Shown in pieces: positions 1 to 8,566 of a stretch of DNA of 64,000 nucleotides. Within the stretch, counting starts at the first letter, position 1. Each line of letters opens with the position of its first letter. The DNA comes from Cacconaster sp045642485. Its GTDB lineage: Bacteria > Bacteroidota > Bacteroidia > Bacteroidales > UBA932. The notes beneath the pieces were generated by a model, which ran no database searches, was not told where the DNA came from, and saw nothing but the letters and a program-made list of their open reading frames with translations. The stretch covers positions 1-64,000 of the forward strand of contig JAZUIV010000016.1 of the NCBI GenBank assembly GCA_045642485.1. The letters run 5' to 3'. The position numbers were made by a program, and so were the translations under genes.

Positions 1-126
1 TGACTTGACCGGTCTGCCTGTTCTCATTGCCGCTGTATTTATTAACACAAATGTACTAATAAATAACGAGAGATGCAACGGTTTTGTGATTTATTTTCAG
101 CGAATTATGAATTTTTAGTACAAAAG

Positions 127-158
127 TTTGAAAAACTCAGATAAAAAAGGTATTTTTG
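127..158 (+). promoter_or_regulatory. Bacteroidota-type promoter of the AraC-family gene
   Basis: A TTTG (-33-like) at 127-130 and TATTTTTG (-7 box, consensus TAnnTTTG) at 151-158 are 20 bp apart. Only 4 nt separate the -7 box from the ATG at 163, so transcription should begin at or next to the start codon (a leaderless mRNA). The rest of 1-126 is AT-rich and shows no gene. Confidence 0.6.
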
Positions 159-162
159 CGCT

Positions 163-1161
163 ATGGAGTCAAAGACACTATACCTCATCCTGCAGATTCT
201 GCCCGCCGTCGTAATCCTTTTCTGGGCCGTGGCGATTTTTTTCAAGAAAGGCATCAGGAAATCCCAGCTGCTTATGGTGGCGGGGATGGTTATGGCAATA
301 TTCTCAATAGTGGACAGGAATATGGCCGTTCTTTTCATCTATCCACTGTTTTTCCTCGCAATAAGGGAGGTGACGCTCCGCGGCGACATCCCCAAGTGGG
401 ACTGGCTGATTTTCCTGCCGTCACTGGCTCTCGCCGCGCTGAAAATCCCGGTAGCGACCAATATATTCCTGTGCCTGCAGATGATGACTTTTTCCATCTG
501 GGCCGTGGTCGGGGTATCCCGCTACAACAAGGCCGTCGCCGAATTCTTCGATACGGAGAATGACTCGGCGGACCGGCTTACCCAGATTCTCCTCTACCTC
601 ATCGCCACCATCGTGGTACTGGAAGTGCTGGCTTTCCTGCCCTACCGGATTTTGAAGACACCGCCCGTTGCCGTGTCCCTCTCCCTGTTCGTGACCGCAA
701 TGCAGTGCCTTCTGGGATGGAACGTGTACAATCTTGACACCCTGCCGGAAATTCCCGTCGAGATGCCGAAACCCACGCCTGCCGTACCGAAGCCCCAGCC
801 AAAGCAGGAAAAGGCGGAAAACGAACCTGACAACGGGATAATCAGCCGTATCCTGGAGGAAAAGATGTTCCTGGACCCGACCATCTCCCTTGCTTCAATG
901 GCGGAAAGACTCAATACAAACAGGACCTATCTTTCAAACAGCATCCACGGCCGCTACGGCCAGAACTTCTCTGATTTCATCAATCACCGCAGGATAGAGT
1001 ATGCCCTGGAACTGATGAAAGAGGAAAGAGACGGCACAAACATAAAGGACATAGCCGTCCGCAGCGGATATTCGCATCTCCAGTCTTTCTACCGCAATTT
1101 CGCCCAGATTATGGATATGACCCCGAAAATGTGGCTGGCAGACAACAGAAAGGGCAAATGA
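163..1161 (+). CDS. AraC-family transcriptional regulator with N-terminal membrane domain
   Basis: A 332-residue protein. The first ~190 residues are several hydrophobic segments, predicted to be an inner-membrane sensor domain. A Pro/Lys-rich linker (about residues 200-220) leads to a C-terminal AraC/XylS double helix-turn-helix (about 230-325), visible as ISLASMAERLNTNRTYLS and IKDIAVRSGYSHLQSFYRNF. This architecture is a common Bacteroidota membrane-tethered regulator; the signal it senses is unknown. The stop codon overlaps the start of the following PrsW-like gene (ATGA), so the two are co-transcribed. Function of the pair is inferred only from family. Confidence 0.85.
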   Translation: MESKTLYLILQILPAVVILFWAVAIFFKKGIRKSQLLMVAGMVMAIFSIVDRNMAVLFIYPLFFLAIREVTLRGDIPKWDWLIFLPSLALAALKIPVATNIFLCLQMMTFSIWAVVGVSRYNKAVAEFFDTENDSADRLTQILLYLIATIVVLEVLAFLPYRILKTPPVAVSLSLFVTAMQCLLGWNVYNLDTLPEIPVEMPKPTPAVPKPQPKQEKAENEPDNGIISRILEEKMFLDPTISLASMAERLNTNRTYLSNSIHGRYGQNFSDFINHRRIEYALELMKEERDGTNIKDIAVRSGYSHLQSFYRNFAQIMDMTPKMWLADNRKGK

Positions 1162-2114
1162 TATCCGTTCTTCCTGCATCCGTCCTTCCGATAGCCATTT
1201 ATCTGGTTATTCTGAAACTTCTCGACAGCTTTGCACTTGTCAGGATGCGGCGCATCGCGGTCTGCATCGTCGCCGGTATTATCAGCTGCATGGCGGTCTG
1301 GCTGCTCTGCCGTGGCACGGGGGCCATCGGGATATCGGGAATGTCCGCCGTCCCGCTTATAGAGGAATTTGCCAAGGGATGCATAGTCATCTGGCTGGTT
1401 GTCGACAGAAAAATCAAGTTCCTTTCCGAGGCCCTGATATACGGAGCGGCCGTTGGAGGGGGGTTCGCTCTTCTCGAGAACATAATATATGTGCTGTCCA
1501 ACCCGGATATGAATGCCTCAACCGCATTTTTCAGAGGATTCGGATGCGCATTCCTGCATATCGGATGCACGGGCCTGACAGCCTGCCTGCTTCACCTTTT
1601 CTCCCGCAGAAGACCTTTTGCGGCATTTGTCCTGCCTGCATTCCTGCCTTCCGTCCTGCTTCATCTGGCGCACAACAACCTGCAACTTCCGGCCCCTGTT
1701 CTTCTGACCGTCACGATTCTGGTCTTTGCCGTGATTTTCCTGATAATGTTCGCCCTTGACGAAAAAAGGATTTACAGATGGATGGACCACAGTATCAGCA
1801 CCGATGTCCAGACACTTTCATCAATAAGACGAGGAGATTTCGCCTCTACGAAAGCCGGGGAATATCTTCTTGGAATGAAGGAGCAGTTCAGGCCCGAGGT
1901 TTTCTTCGACATAGTAACCTACGAGGAACTCTATCTGGAATTGAAGATTGAGAAGCAGAGCCGTATGCTGCTGAGCCAGGCGGGATTCAGCCCCGACAGC
2001 AAGGATAACGAGGCCTTCCGACAGAAAATGGATGAACTCGCCGCCCTGCGCAAACAGATTGGGAAGACCGGTTTCAGGATACTCAAGCCTCTCGTTCAGG
2101 ACAGTGCGGCCTGA
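1158..2114 (+). CDS. prsW: PrsW-family intramembrane glutamic protease
   Basis: The ATG at 1158 overlaps the upstream stop codon by 4 bp (ATGA); a longer in-frame version would run into the AraC gene. The 318-residue protein has several membrane helices and the PrsW signatures: EEFAKG (E69, E70, K73), GFALLENIIY (E107), a histidine in FLHIGCTGL (H134) and LLHLAHNN (H172). PrsW-like proteases cleave membrane anti-sigma factors or related single-pass proteins. The C-terminal ~110 residues are soluble and charged, with an extension not seen in minimal PrsW. Co-transcription with a membrane AraC regulator suggests that the two act on one signalling route, but no substrate is identifiable here. 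Confidence 0.8.
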   Translation: MISVLPASVLPIAIYLVILKLLDSFALVRMRRIAVCIVAGIISCMAVWLLCRGTGAIGISGMSAVPLIEEFAKGCIVIWLVVDRKIKFLSEALIYGAAVGGGFALLENIIYVLSNPDMNASTAFFRGFGCAFLHIGCTGLTACLLHLFSRRRPFAAFVLPAFLPSVLLHLAHNNLQLPAPVLLTVTILVFAVIFLIMFALDEKRIYRWMDHSISTDVQTLSSIRRGDFASTKAGEYLLGMKEQFRPEVFFDIVTYEELYLELKIEKQSRMLLSQAGFSPDSKDNEAFRQKMDELAALRKQIGKTGFRILKPLVQDSAA

Positions 2115-2247
2115 ATCATTCTATCACGTGGAGTTCTTTTCAAACGCAGTCTCGCTTACCCGTTCCCGCTAGGCTATATCGCCGGCATGCAAAAAGTTTT
2201 TTTTAAATTTTTACTACTTTGCGATACAAGGTATTAAAAAAATATTA

Positions 2248-2255
2248 TATCTTTG
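2248..2255 (+). promoter_or_regulatory. -7 promoter box of the first PspC gene
   Basis: TATCTTTG matches the Bacteroidota -7 consensus; predicted transcription start is near 2260. The region 2115-2247 between the PrsW gene and this box is otherwise AT-rich, and I see no gene in it. Confidence 0.5.
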
Positions 2256-2276
2256 CATTGGAAAATATTATGCAAG

Positions 2277-2828
2277 ATGTACAAGACAACTGAAATAGGA
2301 CTGGATGGTAAATGTTTCACGCTGAATGACAATGCGTTCCAGTGTCTGAACGACTATCTCGAAGCGTTCCGTGCGAAACTGCCCGATGATCAGAAAGAGG
2401 AAGTGATGCCTGAAATCGAGGCAAGGATTGCCGAACTTTTCGGCCGCCGCCCTGTCGGAACGGTAATCGATATCATCTGTGTAGAAAATATAATCGAATC
2501 ATTGGGCTGGCCTGACGGCTCGCCGATGGTTCCGGATAAAAACAAATACAATAAAAAGGAGGAAAAGAAAATGAGTGAACCCAGAAAATTATTTCGTAAT
2601 ACTGACGAAAGGAAGGTAGCCGGCGTATGCAGCGGTCTTGCGGCGTTTTTCGGCATAGACGTAACTATTCTACGCATCCTGTTCCTCGCGGGACTGCTGT
2701 TCGGACTGGTCAGTCTTTGGATATATGTTATTGTATGGATTGTCGCCCCTGTGGCTGATACTCCGGCAAAGAGATGCGAGATGATGGGTCTTCCCGTTAC
2801 TGCCGAAAACATGGCTAAATTTTCTTAA
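2277..2828 (+). CDS. PspC-domain membrane protein with N-terminal regulatory-type domain
   Basis: 183 residues from the ATG at 2277; an in-frame TTG at 2253 lies inside the -7 promoter box and is rejected. Residues ~1-85 form a soluble domain also found in the paralogue at 3244. Residues ~100-170 are a PspC domain: RKLFRNTDERKVAGVCSGLA followed by two membrane helices. PspC domains belong to the phage-shock/envelope-stress family. A strong AGGAGG sits upstream of an internal ATG at 2571 that would give the bare PspC domain. Placement next to the PadR-ABC operon suggests a role in the same envelope-stress or export response. Confidence 0.8.
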   Translation: MYKTTEIGLDGKCFTLNDNAFQCLNDYLEAFRAKLPDDQKEEVMPEIEARIAELFGRRPVGTVIDIICVENIIESLGWPDGSPMVPDKNKYNKKEEKKMSEPRKLFRNTDERKVAGVCSGLAAFFGIDVTILRILFLAGLLFGLVSLWIYVIVWIVAPVADTPAKRCEMMGLPVTAENMAKFS

Positions 2829-2843
2829 GGAATGGTTAAAAAA

Positions 2844-2878
2844 TAAGTTGGTAAAGATTCATAAAGATTACCAAGTTA
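2844..2878. promoter_or_regulatory. Inverted repeat upstream of padR (operator or terminator)
   Basis: TAAGTTGGTAA (2844-2854) and TTACCAAGTTA (2868-2878) form 11-bp inverted arms with one mismatch, followed by a T-rich stretch (2877-2886). It could be the intrinsic terminator of the PspC gene, the operator bound by the PadR regulator encoded immediately downstream, or both. Confidence 0.45.
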
Positions 2879-2917
2879 TTTTTTAATAATGACTAAGTTA
2901 CTGGCTGGAACTTATTT

Positions 2918-3247
2918 ATGGAGGTTATTACAGATAATGCCAGATCTCAGATGAGGAAGGGGGTGCTGGAGTACTGCATCCTCAGTGTCCTCGACAGGAA
3001 GGAGTCCTATGCCTCCTCCCTGATAGAGGAGCTGAAGGGAGCCAATATGATAGTGGTGGAAGGTACCATCTATCCCCTGCTCATCAGGCTGAAGAATCAG
3101 GGTCTTCTGACATACCGCTGGGAGGAATCCCCGCAGGGCCCACCCCGAAAATACTACGGCATAACCGAGATGGGGAGAGCTATGCTCCTGCAGATGGACA
3201 TCGAGTGGAACGAAATGGTAAAAACAATAGAAACTCTCAGGAAATGA
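2918..3247 (+). CDS. PadR-family transcriptional regulator
   Basis: 109 residues with the PadR winged-helix layout: LEYCILSVLDRKESYASSL (helices 1-2), VVEGTIYPLLIRLKNQGLL (recognition helix) and the wing with PPRKYYGITEMGRAML. PadR proteins usually repress the operon they head and respond to small molecules or envelope stress. The gene leads a run of six others on the same strand encoding an efflux-type exporter; its stop codon overlaps the next start (ATGA). It most likely regulates this operon, possibly through the inverted repeat at 2844-2878. Confidence 0.9.
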   Translation: MEVITDNARSQMRKGVLEYCILSVLDRKESYASSLIEELKGANMIVVEGTIYPLLIRLKNQGLLTYRWEESPQGPPRKYYGITEMGRAMLLQMDIEWNEMVKTIETLRK

Positions 3248-4251
3248 ACAATTTGGAAAAAGTAAGCATCGGAGGATGTGCCTTCACGATGGATGCTGAA
3301 GCATACAAAAAGACAGACAAATATCTCAAGGATCTGGAAGCTTTCTACGGAAGCCGTCCGGAAGGGAAAGAGATACTTGAAGGAATAGAGGAGAGAATGT
3401 CAGAACTTTTCTTCGAGAGGTGCGGAAGTTCCGGCGTGATTGACCTGCGGGTTGCAGAGGAGACTCTGGCTATTCTTGGCAAACCTGCTCAGATTGAAGA
3501 GGAAAGCAATGCGGAAGATGTTGGGGAGGTCCCTCAGGACGAGAAAAAGATTGACAGAAAATTATTCCGCGACATTGACAACAAGATGCTCGGAGGTGTC
3601 CTTGCAGGGGTCGCCGCATATTTCAAAATTGACATTACTGCAGTCAGGATTCTGTTCCTGCTTCTGTGCGTGGCCGGAATCTATGTCAGCAAAAGGTCTG
3701 CTTTCGAAATCAACCTACTGCTGCCTCTGTCCTATGTGATACTTTGGGTATGCCTGCCGGCCGCCCGTACTGTGAAGGAAAAGCTCAAACTTCACGGGGA
3801 GAAAGGGACTGTGGAGGAGATAGAGAGAAACGTCGGGGACGGAACTGCGAAGTATCGTGTGCAGCAGTCAAATTCCTCGGAATTCTGGCGCGTTCTGCTG
3901 AGAATCTTCGGGGTTTTCATAGGTATAGGTCTCATTGTGACAAGTGTTTCGATAATGGTCGGGCTCGGTCTGGTCATTATTCCGGGTGAATTTCTGGTTT
4001 CGGATTTCATTGGAACCTGGAACGGCTTTGTGGCGGAATACCCCAATATTCGTCCGGTGATATCACCATTCTTTGCCAAACTGGACCTGGCTCTGATAAT
4101 ATTTCTTCCGCTGTTGGGAATGATTTACGGAGGATTGCAGCTCATATTCGACTTCAAGAGTCCGAAATGGCATCCGGGACTTGTGCTGTTCCTCCTGTGG
4201 ATTGGCACGATAATGGCTTTCCTCATCTGGGTGGCAGTCAGCGTATTATAA
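3244..4251 (+). CDS. PspC-domain membrane protein (paralogue of the 2277 gene)
   Basis: 335 residues from the ATG at 3244, which overlaps the padR stop by 4 bp. Residues ~1-85 match the N-terminal domain of the 2277 protein (shared pattern of IEERMSELF-type helix and a VIDxxxxE segment). A PspC domain follows (RKLFRDIDNKMLGGVLAGVA, about 115-190), then a central soluble stretch and two or three more hydrophobic segments in the C-terminal third. Co-transcription with PadR and the ABC exporter suggests it works as a membrane stress sensor or partner of that exporter; no enzyme motif is visible. Confidence 0.8.
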   Translation: MNNLEKVSIGGCAFTMDAEAYKKTDKYLKDLEAFYGSRPEGKEILEGIEERMSELFFERCGSSGVIDLRVAEETLAILGKPAQIEEESNAEDVGEVPQDEKKIDRKLFRDIDNKMLGGVLAGVAAYFKIDITAVRILFLLLCVAGIYVSKRSAFEINLLLPLSYVILWVCLPAARTVKEKLKLHGEKGTVEEIERNVGDGTAKYRVQQSNSSEFWRVLLRIFGVFIGIGLIVTSVSIMVGLGLVIIPGEFLVSDFIGTWNGFVAEYPNIRPVISPFFAKLDLALIIFLPLLGMIYGGLQLIFDFKSPKWHPGLVLFLLWIGTIMAFLIWVAVSVL

Positions 4252-4260
4252 AGCAGAATT

Positions 4261-4929
4261 ATGATTATCGAACTGAAAAATATCAACAAGACCTATACGG
4301 GGAACCAACCCCTCCACGTGCTGAAAGGGATTGACCTGCAGGTGGACAAGGGGGAATTCATATCCATTCTGGGCGCCTCCGGCTCCGGGAAGAGCACTCT
4401 GCTGAACATTCTGGGAATTCTGGATACCTACGACACCGGCGAATATCATCTTGCCGGCAGGCTTATCAAGGACCTGAGCGAACGGGATGCCGCAGCATAC
4501 CGCAACACCTTGATAGGATTCGTGTTCCAGTCTTTCAATCTGATAAATTTCAAGACAGCGGTGGAGAACGTGGAACTGCCCCTCTTCTATCAGGGGGTGA
4601 GCCGCCGAAAGAGGCACGCACTTGCTATGGAGTATCTTGACAAGATGGGACTTCTGGATTGGGCTGACCACTATCCCAACGAGATGTCCGGAGGTCAGAA
4701 GCAGAGAGTGGCGATAGCCCGTGCCCTGATAACCCATCCCCAGCTGATTCTGGCGGACGAACCGACAGGAGCTCTTGATTCGAAGACCTCCGAGGAGGTG
4801 ATGAATCTGCTGTCCACGCTGAACCGGGAGGAAAACGTGACCCTCGTCGTGGTGACGCACGACCTTAAGGTTGCCTCCAAGGCGCAGAGAAGCATACATA
4901 TATCCGACGGTCTGATAGTTAACGATTAG
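4261..4929 (+). CDS. ABC transporter ATP-binding protein, MacB/LolD type
   Basis: 222 residues with Walker A GASGSGKST, the Q-loop in FVFQSFNL, signature MSGGQKQRVAIARAL, Walker B LILADEPTGALD and the switch His in VVVTHD. The sequence fits the MacB/LolD/FtsE subfamily, whose members power mechanotransmission rather than classical import. It is followed directly by two MacB-type permeases, a periplasmic adaptor and a TolC-like channel, so it is the motor of a tripartite export complex spanning both membranes. Substrate cannot be told from sequence. Confidence 0.92.
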   Translation: MIIELKNINKTYTGNQPLHVLKGIDLQVDKGEFISILGASGSGKSTLLNILGILDTYDTGEYHLAGRLIKDLSERDAAAYRNTLIGFVFQSFNLINFKTAVENVELPLFYQGVSRRKRHALAMEYLDKMGLLDWADHYPNEMSGGQKQRVAIARALITHPQLILADEPTGALDSKTSEEVMNLLSTLNREENVTLVVVTHDLKVASKAQRSIHISDGLIVND

Positions 4930-4943
4930 AACAGATTCCTGGA

Positions 4944-6215
4944 ATGCACGACCTTTTTGTTGAAATATGGGAGTCCCTGCGCCGCAACAAGTTGCGCACT
5001 ATGCTCACCGGGTTCGCCGTATCCTGGGGAATCTTTATGCTTATCGTGCTGCTGGGCGCGGGAAACGGTCTGATGAATGCCTTTATGGATGACAGCGACT
5101 GGTTCGCCTCCAACTCGATGAGGCTTTTCGGAGGATATACCTCAAAGCCGTACGGAGGCTATCAGACAGATCGCAGGATAAAGCTGACCGCCGATGATAT
5201 GGCGACACTGAAAAACGGAGTCACCGGAGGTTATATCGACGATATGACCACCCAGGTCAACAAGAGCGGTCTGACGATGTCGTTCGGAGACCAGTATCTG
5301 AACAATGTCAATATGCAGGGTGTCTATCCGTCAACATTCGAAATGGACAAGCTGAAGATGGTCTGCGGAAGGTACCTCAACGACAAGGACATCAAGCTTC
5401 AAAGGAAGGTGATTGTCATTGACAGCCGTGAGGCGGAATCTCTTCTCGGCGGCAGGACGGACTATGAAAGGCTATTGGGAAAGCAGGTGAGAGTGGACAG
5501 CCTCTCCTTCAAGATAGTGGGAATCCTGAAGGCGGACAACGATACCTGGAGCAGCGACGTGGATGTCCCTTACTCCACCCTCCGCACAATCTACAATATG
5601 GGCGAGGAGGTGAACCAGATTACCTTCACCTTCCACGGTCTGCCGACGGAAGAGGACAACGAATTTTTTGAGGCCCAGATTAAGACGGTCCTGAACAATG
5701 CCCACCACGCCGCTCCCGACGATGACGGCGCCATCTGGATATGGAACCGATTCACCCAGCATCTGCAGATGGAGACTGGAGCCGGATTGTTGCGGACCGC
5801 ACTTTGGGTGATAGGCTTGCTGACACTGCTCAGCGGAATAACGGGGGTGAGCAACATAATGCTGATAACCGTCAAGGAGAGGACTCACGAATTCGGCATC
5901 CGCAAGGCCATCGGGGCCAGACCCTGGTCCGTGGTCAAACTCATAATATCTGAGAGTGTGACGATAACCGTAATTTTCGGATACGTAGGTATGATTCTGG
6001 GGCTTGTGGCCTGCGAGATTATGGATGCCACGGTCGGGCAGTCTTCCGTGTCGGTACTCAATGAATCAATGAGAGTGTTTATAAATCCCACCGTCGGAAT
6101 GGGGACGGCGGTCGGCGCTACTGTGGTGCTGGTGGTTGCCGGCACGATAGCAGGCCTTGTTCCGGCCGTGAAGGCCTCCCGGGTCAAACCTATTGAAGCC
6201 CTGAATGCGAATTGA
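4944..6215 (+). CDS. ABC transporter permease, MacB type (first copy)
   Basis: 423 residues: an N-terminal membrane helix after a short cytoplasmic stretch (LRRNKLRTMLTGFAVSWGIF), a large periplasmic domain (about 45-285), then three C-terminal helices of the FtsX fold including the conserved GVSNIMLITVKERTHEFGIRKAIGA coupling region, given here in parts (GVSNIMLITV; EFGIRKAIGA). It pairs with the ATPase at 4261. The next gene encodes a related permease, so the complex is probably a heterodimer. Confidence 0.9.
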   Translation: MHDLFVEIWESLRRNKLRTMLTGFAVSWGIFMLIVLLGAGNGLMNAFMDDSDWFASNSMRLFGGYTSKPYGGYQTDRRIKLTADDMATLKNGVTGGYIDDMTTQVNKSGLTMSFGDQYLNNVNMQGVYPSTFEMDKLKMVCGRYLNDKDIKLQRKVIVIDSREAESLLGGRTDYERLLGKQVRVDSLSFKIVGILKADNDTWSSDVDVPYSTLRTIYNMGEEVNQITFTFHGLPTEEDNEFFEAQIKTVLNNAHHAAPDDDGAIWIWNRFTQHLQMETGAGLLRTALWVIGLLTLLSGITGVSNIMLITVKERTHEFGIRKAIGARPWSVVKLIISESVTITVIFGYVGMILGLVACEIMDATVGQSSVSVLNESMRVFINPTVGMGTAVGATVVLVVAGTIAGLVPAVKASRVKPIEALNAN

Positions 6216-6217
6216 TT

Positions 6218-7453
6218 ATGAAGCTTTTCAGATTTGATTTTGACTCTTTCCGCGAAATCGTGGATGCTCTGATGAGAAACCGGAGCAGGAGTCTGCTCAC
6301 AGGGTTCGGAATCTTCTGGGGCCTGTTCATGCTGCTCTTCCTGATTGGCGGAGGAAACGCCCTGAGGTCGAAGATGATGGCGAATTTCGACGGATTTGCC
6401 ACAAATACAGTTGTTGTCGGAGCGTCAAAGACTACAAAGCCGTACAAAGGATTTCAGACAGGCCGCTATTGGGAAATGACTTACAGGGACGTGGAGAGAA
6501 TCAGAATGATGATTCCGGAGCTGGAAGTCGTTTCTCCAATGATTCACAACTGGAATTTGAACACCGTTTATGAGGACAGGTCCTATTCCGCAAGCATAAA
6601 GGGGGTGGATCAGAATCATAATCTTATTGAGATTCCTTCCATCAAATACGGACGTATGCTGAATTCTGTGGATGTCACTTCCGAAAGGAAGGTATGCGTC
6701 CTGGGGAAAAGGGTATATGAAGCCCTCTTCCCCGAAGGAGGCGACCCCTGCGGGAAGTATGTCCAGATGGGATCTGTTTTTCTGCGTGTCGTGGGAGTGG
6801 ATGTCTGCACAGGCAATATGAGCATCAACGGGCAGGCTTCCGAAACCATCACGCTTCCCATAACGGTGGCGGCGAAAATCTTCAGGAGAGGAAACACGGT
6901 GGATATGATAAGCACCCTGGCCGCACCGGGAACAGATATGGAGCACCTTCAGACGAAACTGAGGAAAGTTCTTTCCGATGCCCACCTGTTCGACCCGACC
7001 GACAAGGATGCGATGTTTTTCGCAAACACACAGGAGGTTTTCGGCATCATTGACAATCTCTTCAGGGGGATAAACCTGCTGATATGGATTGTCGGAATCG
7101 GGACCCTTCTTGCCGGGGCCATCGGGGTGAGCAACATAATGATGGTGACGGTACGCGAGAGGACCATCGAAATCGGCATCAGGCGGGCCATCGGGGCACT
7201 CCCGAGCGAGATTCTTTTCCAGATAATGGGGGAAAGCATCACTCTGACGCTCCTGGCCGGATGCGGGGGCATCATCTTCAGCATACTGCTTCTCCAACTG
7301 CTTGAGAAGGCTACAGGGACTCTGTTTTTCCTGAGTTTCTGGACTGCGGTAACGGCACTTGCCCTGCTGGCGGTACTTGGGGTGATAGCCGGACTGGCCC
7401 CGACTGCCAGAGCAATGAAGATCAAGCCGGTGGATGCTATGAGAGACGAATAA
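6218..7453 (+). CDS. ABC transporter permease, MacB type (second copy)
   Basis: 411 residues from the ATG at 6218, 2 bp after the previous stop; an in-frame TTG at 6212 overlaps that stop and is less likely. The topology is the same as its neighbour: helix 1 in SLLTGFGIFWGLFMLLFLIG, a periplasmic domain, and the FtsX-type C-terminus with GVSNIMMVTVRERTIEIGIR. The two permeases share the SNIM-VRERTxExGIRxAIGA core but have diverged elsewhere, which supports an old duplication and a heterodimeric transporter. Confidence 0.9.
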   Translation: MKLFRFDFDSFREIVDALMRNRSRSLLTGFGIFWGLFMLLFLIGGGNALRSKMMANFDGFATNTVVVGASKTTKPYKGFQTGRYWEMTYRDVERIRMMIPELEVVSPMIHNWNLNTVYEDRSYSASIKGVDQNHNLIEIPSIKYGRMLNSVDVTSERKVCVLGKRVYEALFPEGGDPCGKYVQMGSVFLRVVGVDVCTGNMSINGQASETITLPITVAAKIFRRGNTVDMISTLAAPGTDMEHLQTKLRKVLSDAHLFDPTDKDAMFFANTQEVFGIIDNLFRGINLLIWIVGIGTLLAGAIGVSNIMMVTVRERTIEIGIRRAIGALPSEILFQIMGESITLTLLAGCGGIIFSILLLQLLEKATGTLFFLSFWTAVTALALLAVLGVIAGLAPTARAMKIKPVDAMRDE

Positions 7454-7471
7454 TAACAAAAAATCAACTAT

Positions 7472-8566
7472 ATGAAAAAGTATTTCAAGTACATTATTTT
7501 CGCATTGATTGCGGTATTTGTAGTGGGGACCTTCGTTTTCCTATATCAGAAGACGCGCCCGCAGGAGGTCAGGTATCAGAACCTTGACGTGAATATCTCG
7601 GATATCAGACGCACCTCCGTTGTGACCGGCAAGATTGCACCACGCAACGAAGTCAACATCAAACCCCAGATAAACGGCATCATCGCCGAACTCTACAAGG
7701 AGGCAGGGCAGACGGTCGAAAAAGGGGAGGTTATCGCAAAACTGAATGTGATTCCGGAGATGTCCTCGCTGAGCAACGCCCAGAGCCGTGTCCGTCTTGC
7801 CGACATAAATCTGAAACAGGCAAAGACCGACCTTGACAGGGAACAGGAACTGTATTCCAAGAAGTTGGTCAGCGCCGAGGAGTATGACAAGGTTCTCCAG
7901 GCCTACAACCAGGCGAAGGAGGAACGGGCTGCGGCACAGGATGTCCTGGAAGTTATCAGGGATGGGGTTTCTTCATCGAATGCCAAGTCCTCCTCAACTC
8001 TCGTGCGCTCCACCATCAGCGGGCTTATACTCGACATTCCCGTGAAGGTGGGAAACTCAGTGATTCAAGCAAATACGATGAACGACGGTACGACTGTCGC
8101 GACCGTTGCGAATATGAACGACCTCATCTTCGACGGACAGATTGACGAGACGGAGGTGGGTATGCTCTCCGAGGGGATGAACGTTGTGATTACCATAGGA
8201 GCCCTGCAGAACTACTCTTTCGAGGCTGTCCTCGAGTACATCTCCCCAAAGGCCGTCGAGAAAAACGGAGCGAATCAGTTCCAAATCAAGGCCGCAGTCA
8301 AGCCGCAGGAGGGAAGCACCATCCGTTCCGGCTACAGTGCAAATGCGGAAATTGTTCTCCAACAGGCTGATGCAGTGGTTTCAATCCCGGAAAGCGCGTT
8401 GGAATTCAAAGGAGACAGCACCTTTGTCTATGTTTTGAAAGAGGACGGTTCATACGAAAAGACCTCCATCGAGACGGGTGTCAGTGACGGAGTTCAAATC
8501 GAGGTCAAGAGCGGAATAGACACCTCCGTCAAGCTTCGTGGTCCTAAAATCATAAACGAGAAATGA
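7472..8566 (+). CDS. Periplasmic adaptor subunit (MacA/HlyD family)
   Basis: 364 residues with an N-terminal membrane anchor (about 5-25). A split lipoyl/barrel-sandwich domain surrounds a coiled-coil hairpin (about 90-160, rich in Gln, Glu and Arg); beta-barrel and membrane-proximal domains follow. Such adaptors join the inner-membrane permease to the outer-membrane channel. Its stop overlaps the start of the TolC-like gene (ATGA), confirming one transcription unit from padR to tolC. Confidence 0.9.
   Translation: MKKYFKYIIFALIAVFVVGTFVFLYQKTRPQEVRYQNLDVNISDIRRTSVVTGKIAPRNEVNIKPQINGIIAELYKEAGQTVEKGEVIAKLNVIPEMSSLSNAQSRVRLADINLKQAKTDLDREQELYSKKLVSAEEYDKVLQAYNQAKEERAAAQDVLEVIRDGVSSSNAKSSSTLVRSTISGLILDIPVKVGNSVIQANTMNDGTTVATVANMNDLIFDGQIDETEVGMLSEGMNVVITIGALQNYSFEAVLEYISPKAVEKNGANQFQIKAAVKPQEGSTIRSGYSANAEIVLQQADAVVSIPESALEFKGDSTFVYVLKEDGSYEKTSIETGVSDGVQIEVKSGIDTSVKLRGPKIINEK

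Noticed and set aside
6425..7459. A 344-codon minus-strand frame opposite the second permease
   Set aside because: Shadow of the FtsX-family gene, with no promoter and no recognisable protein features.
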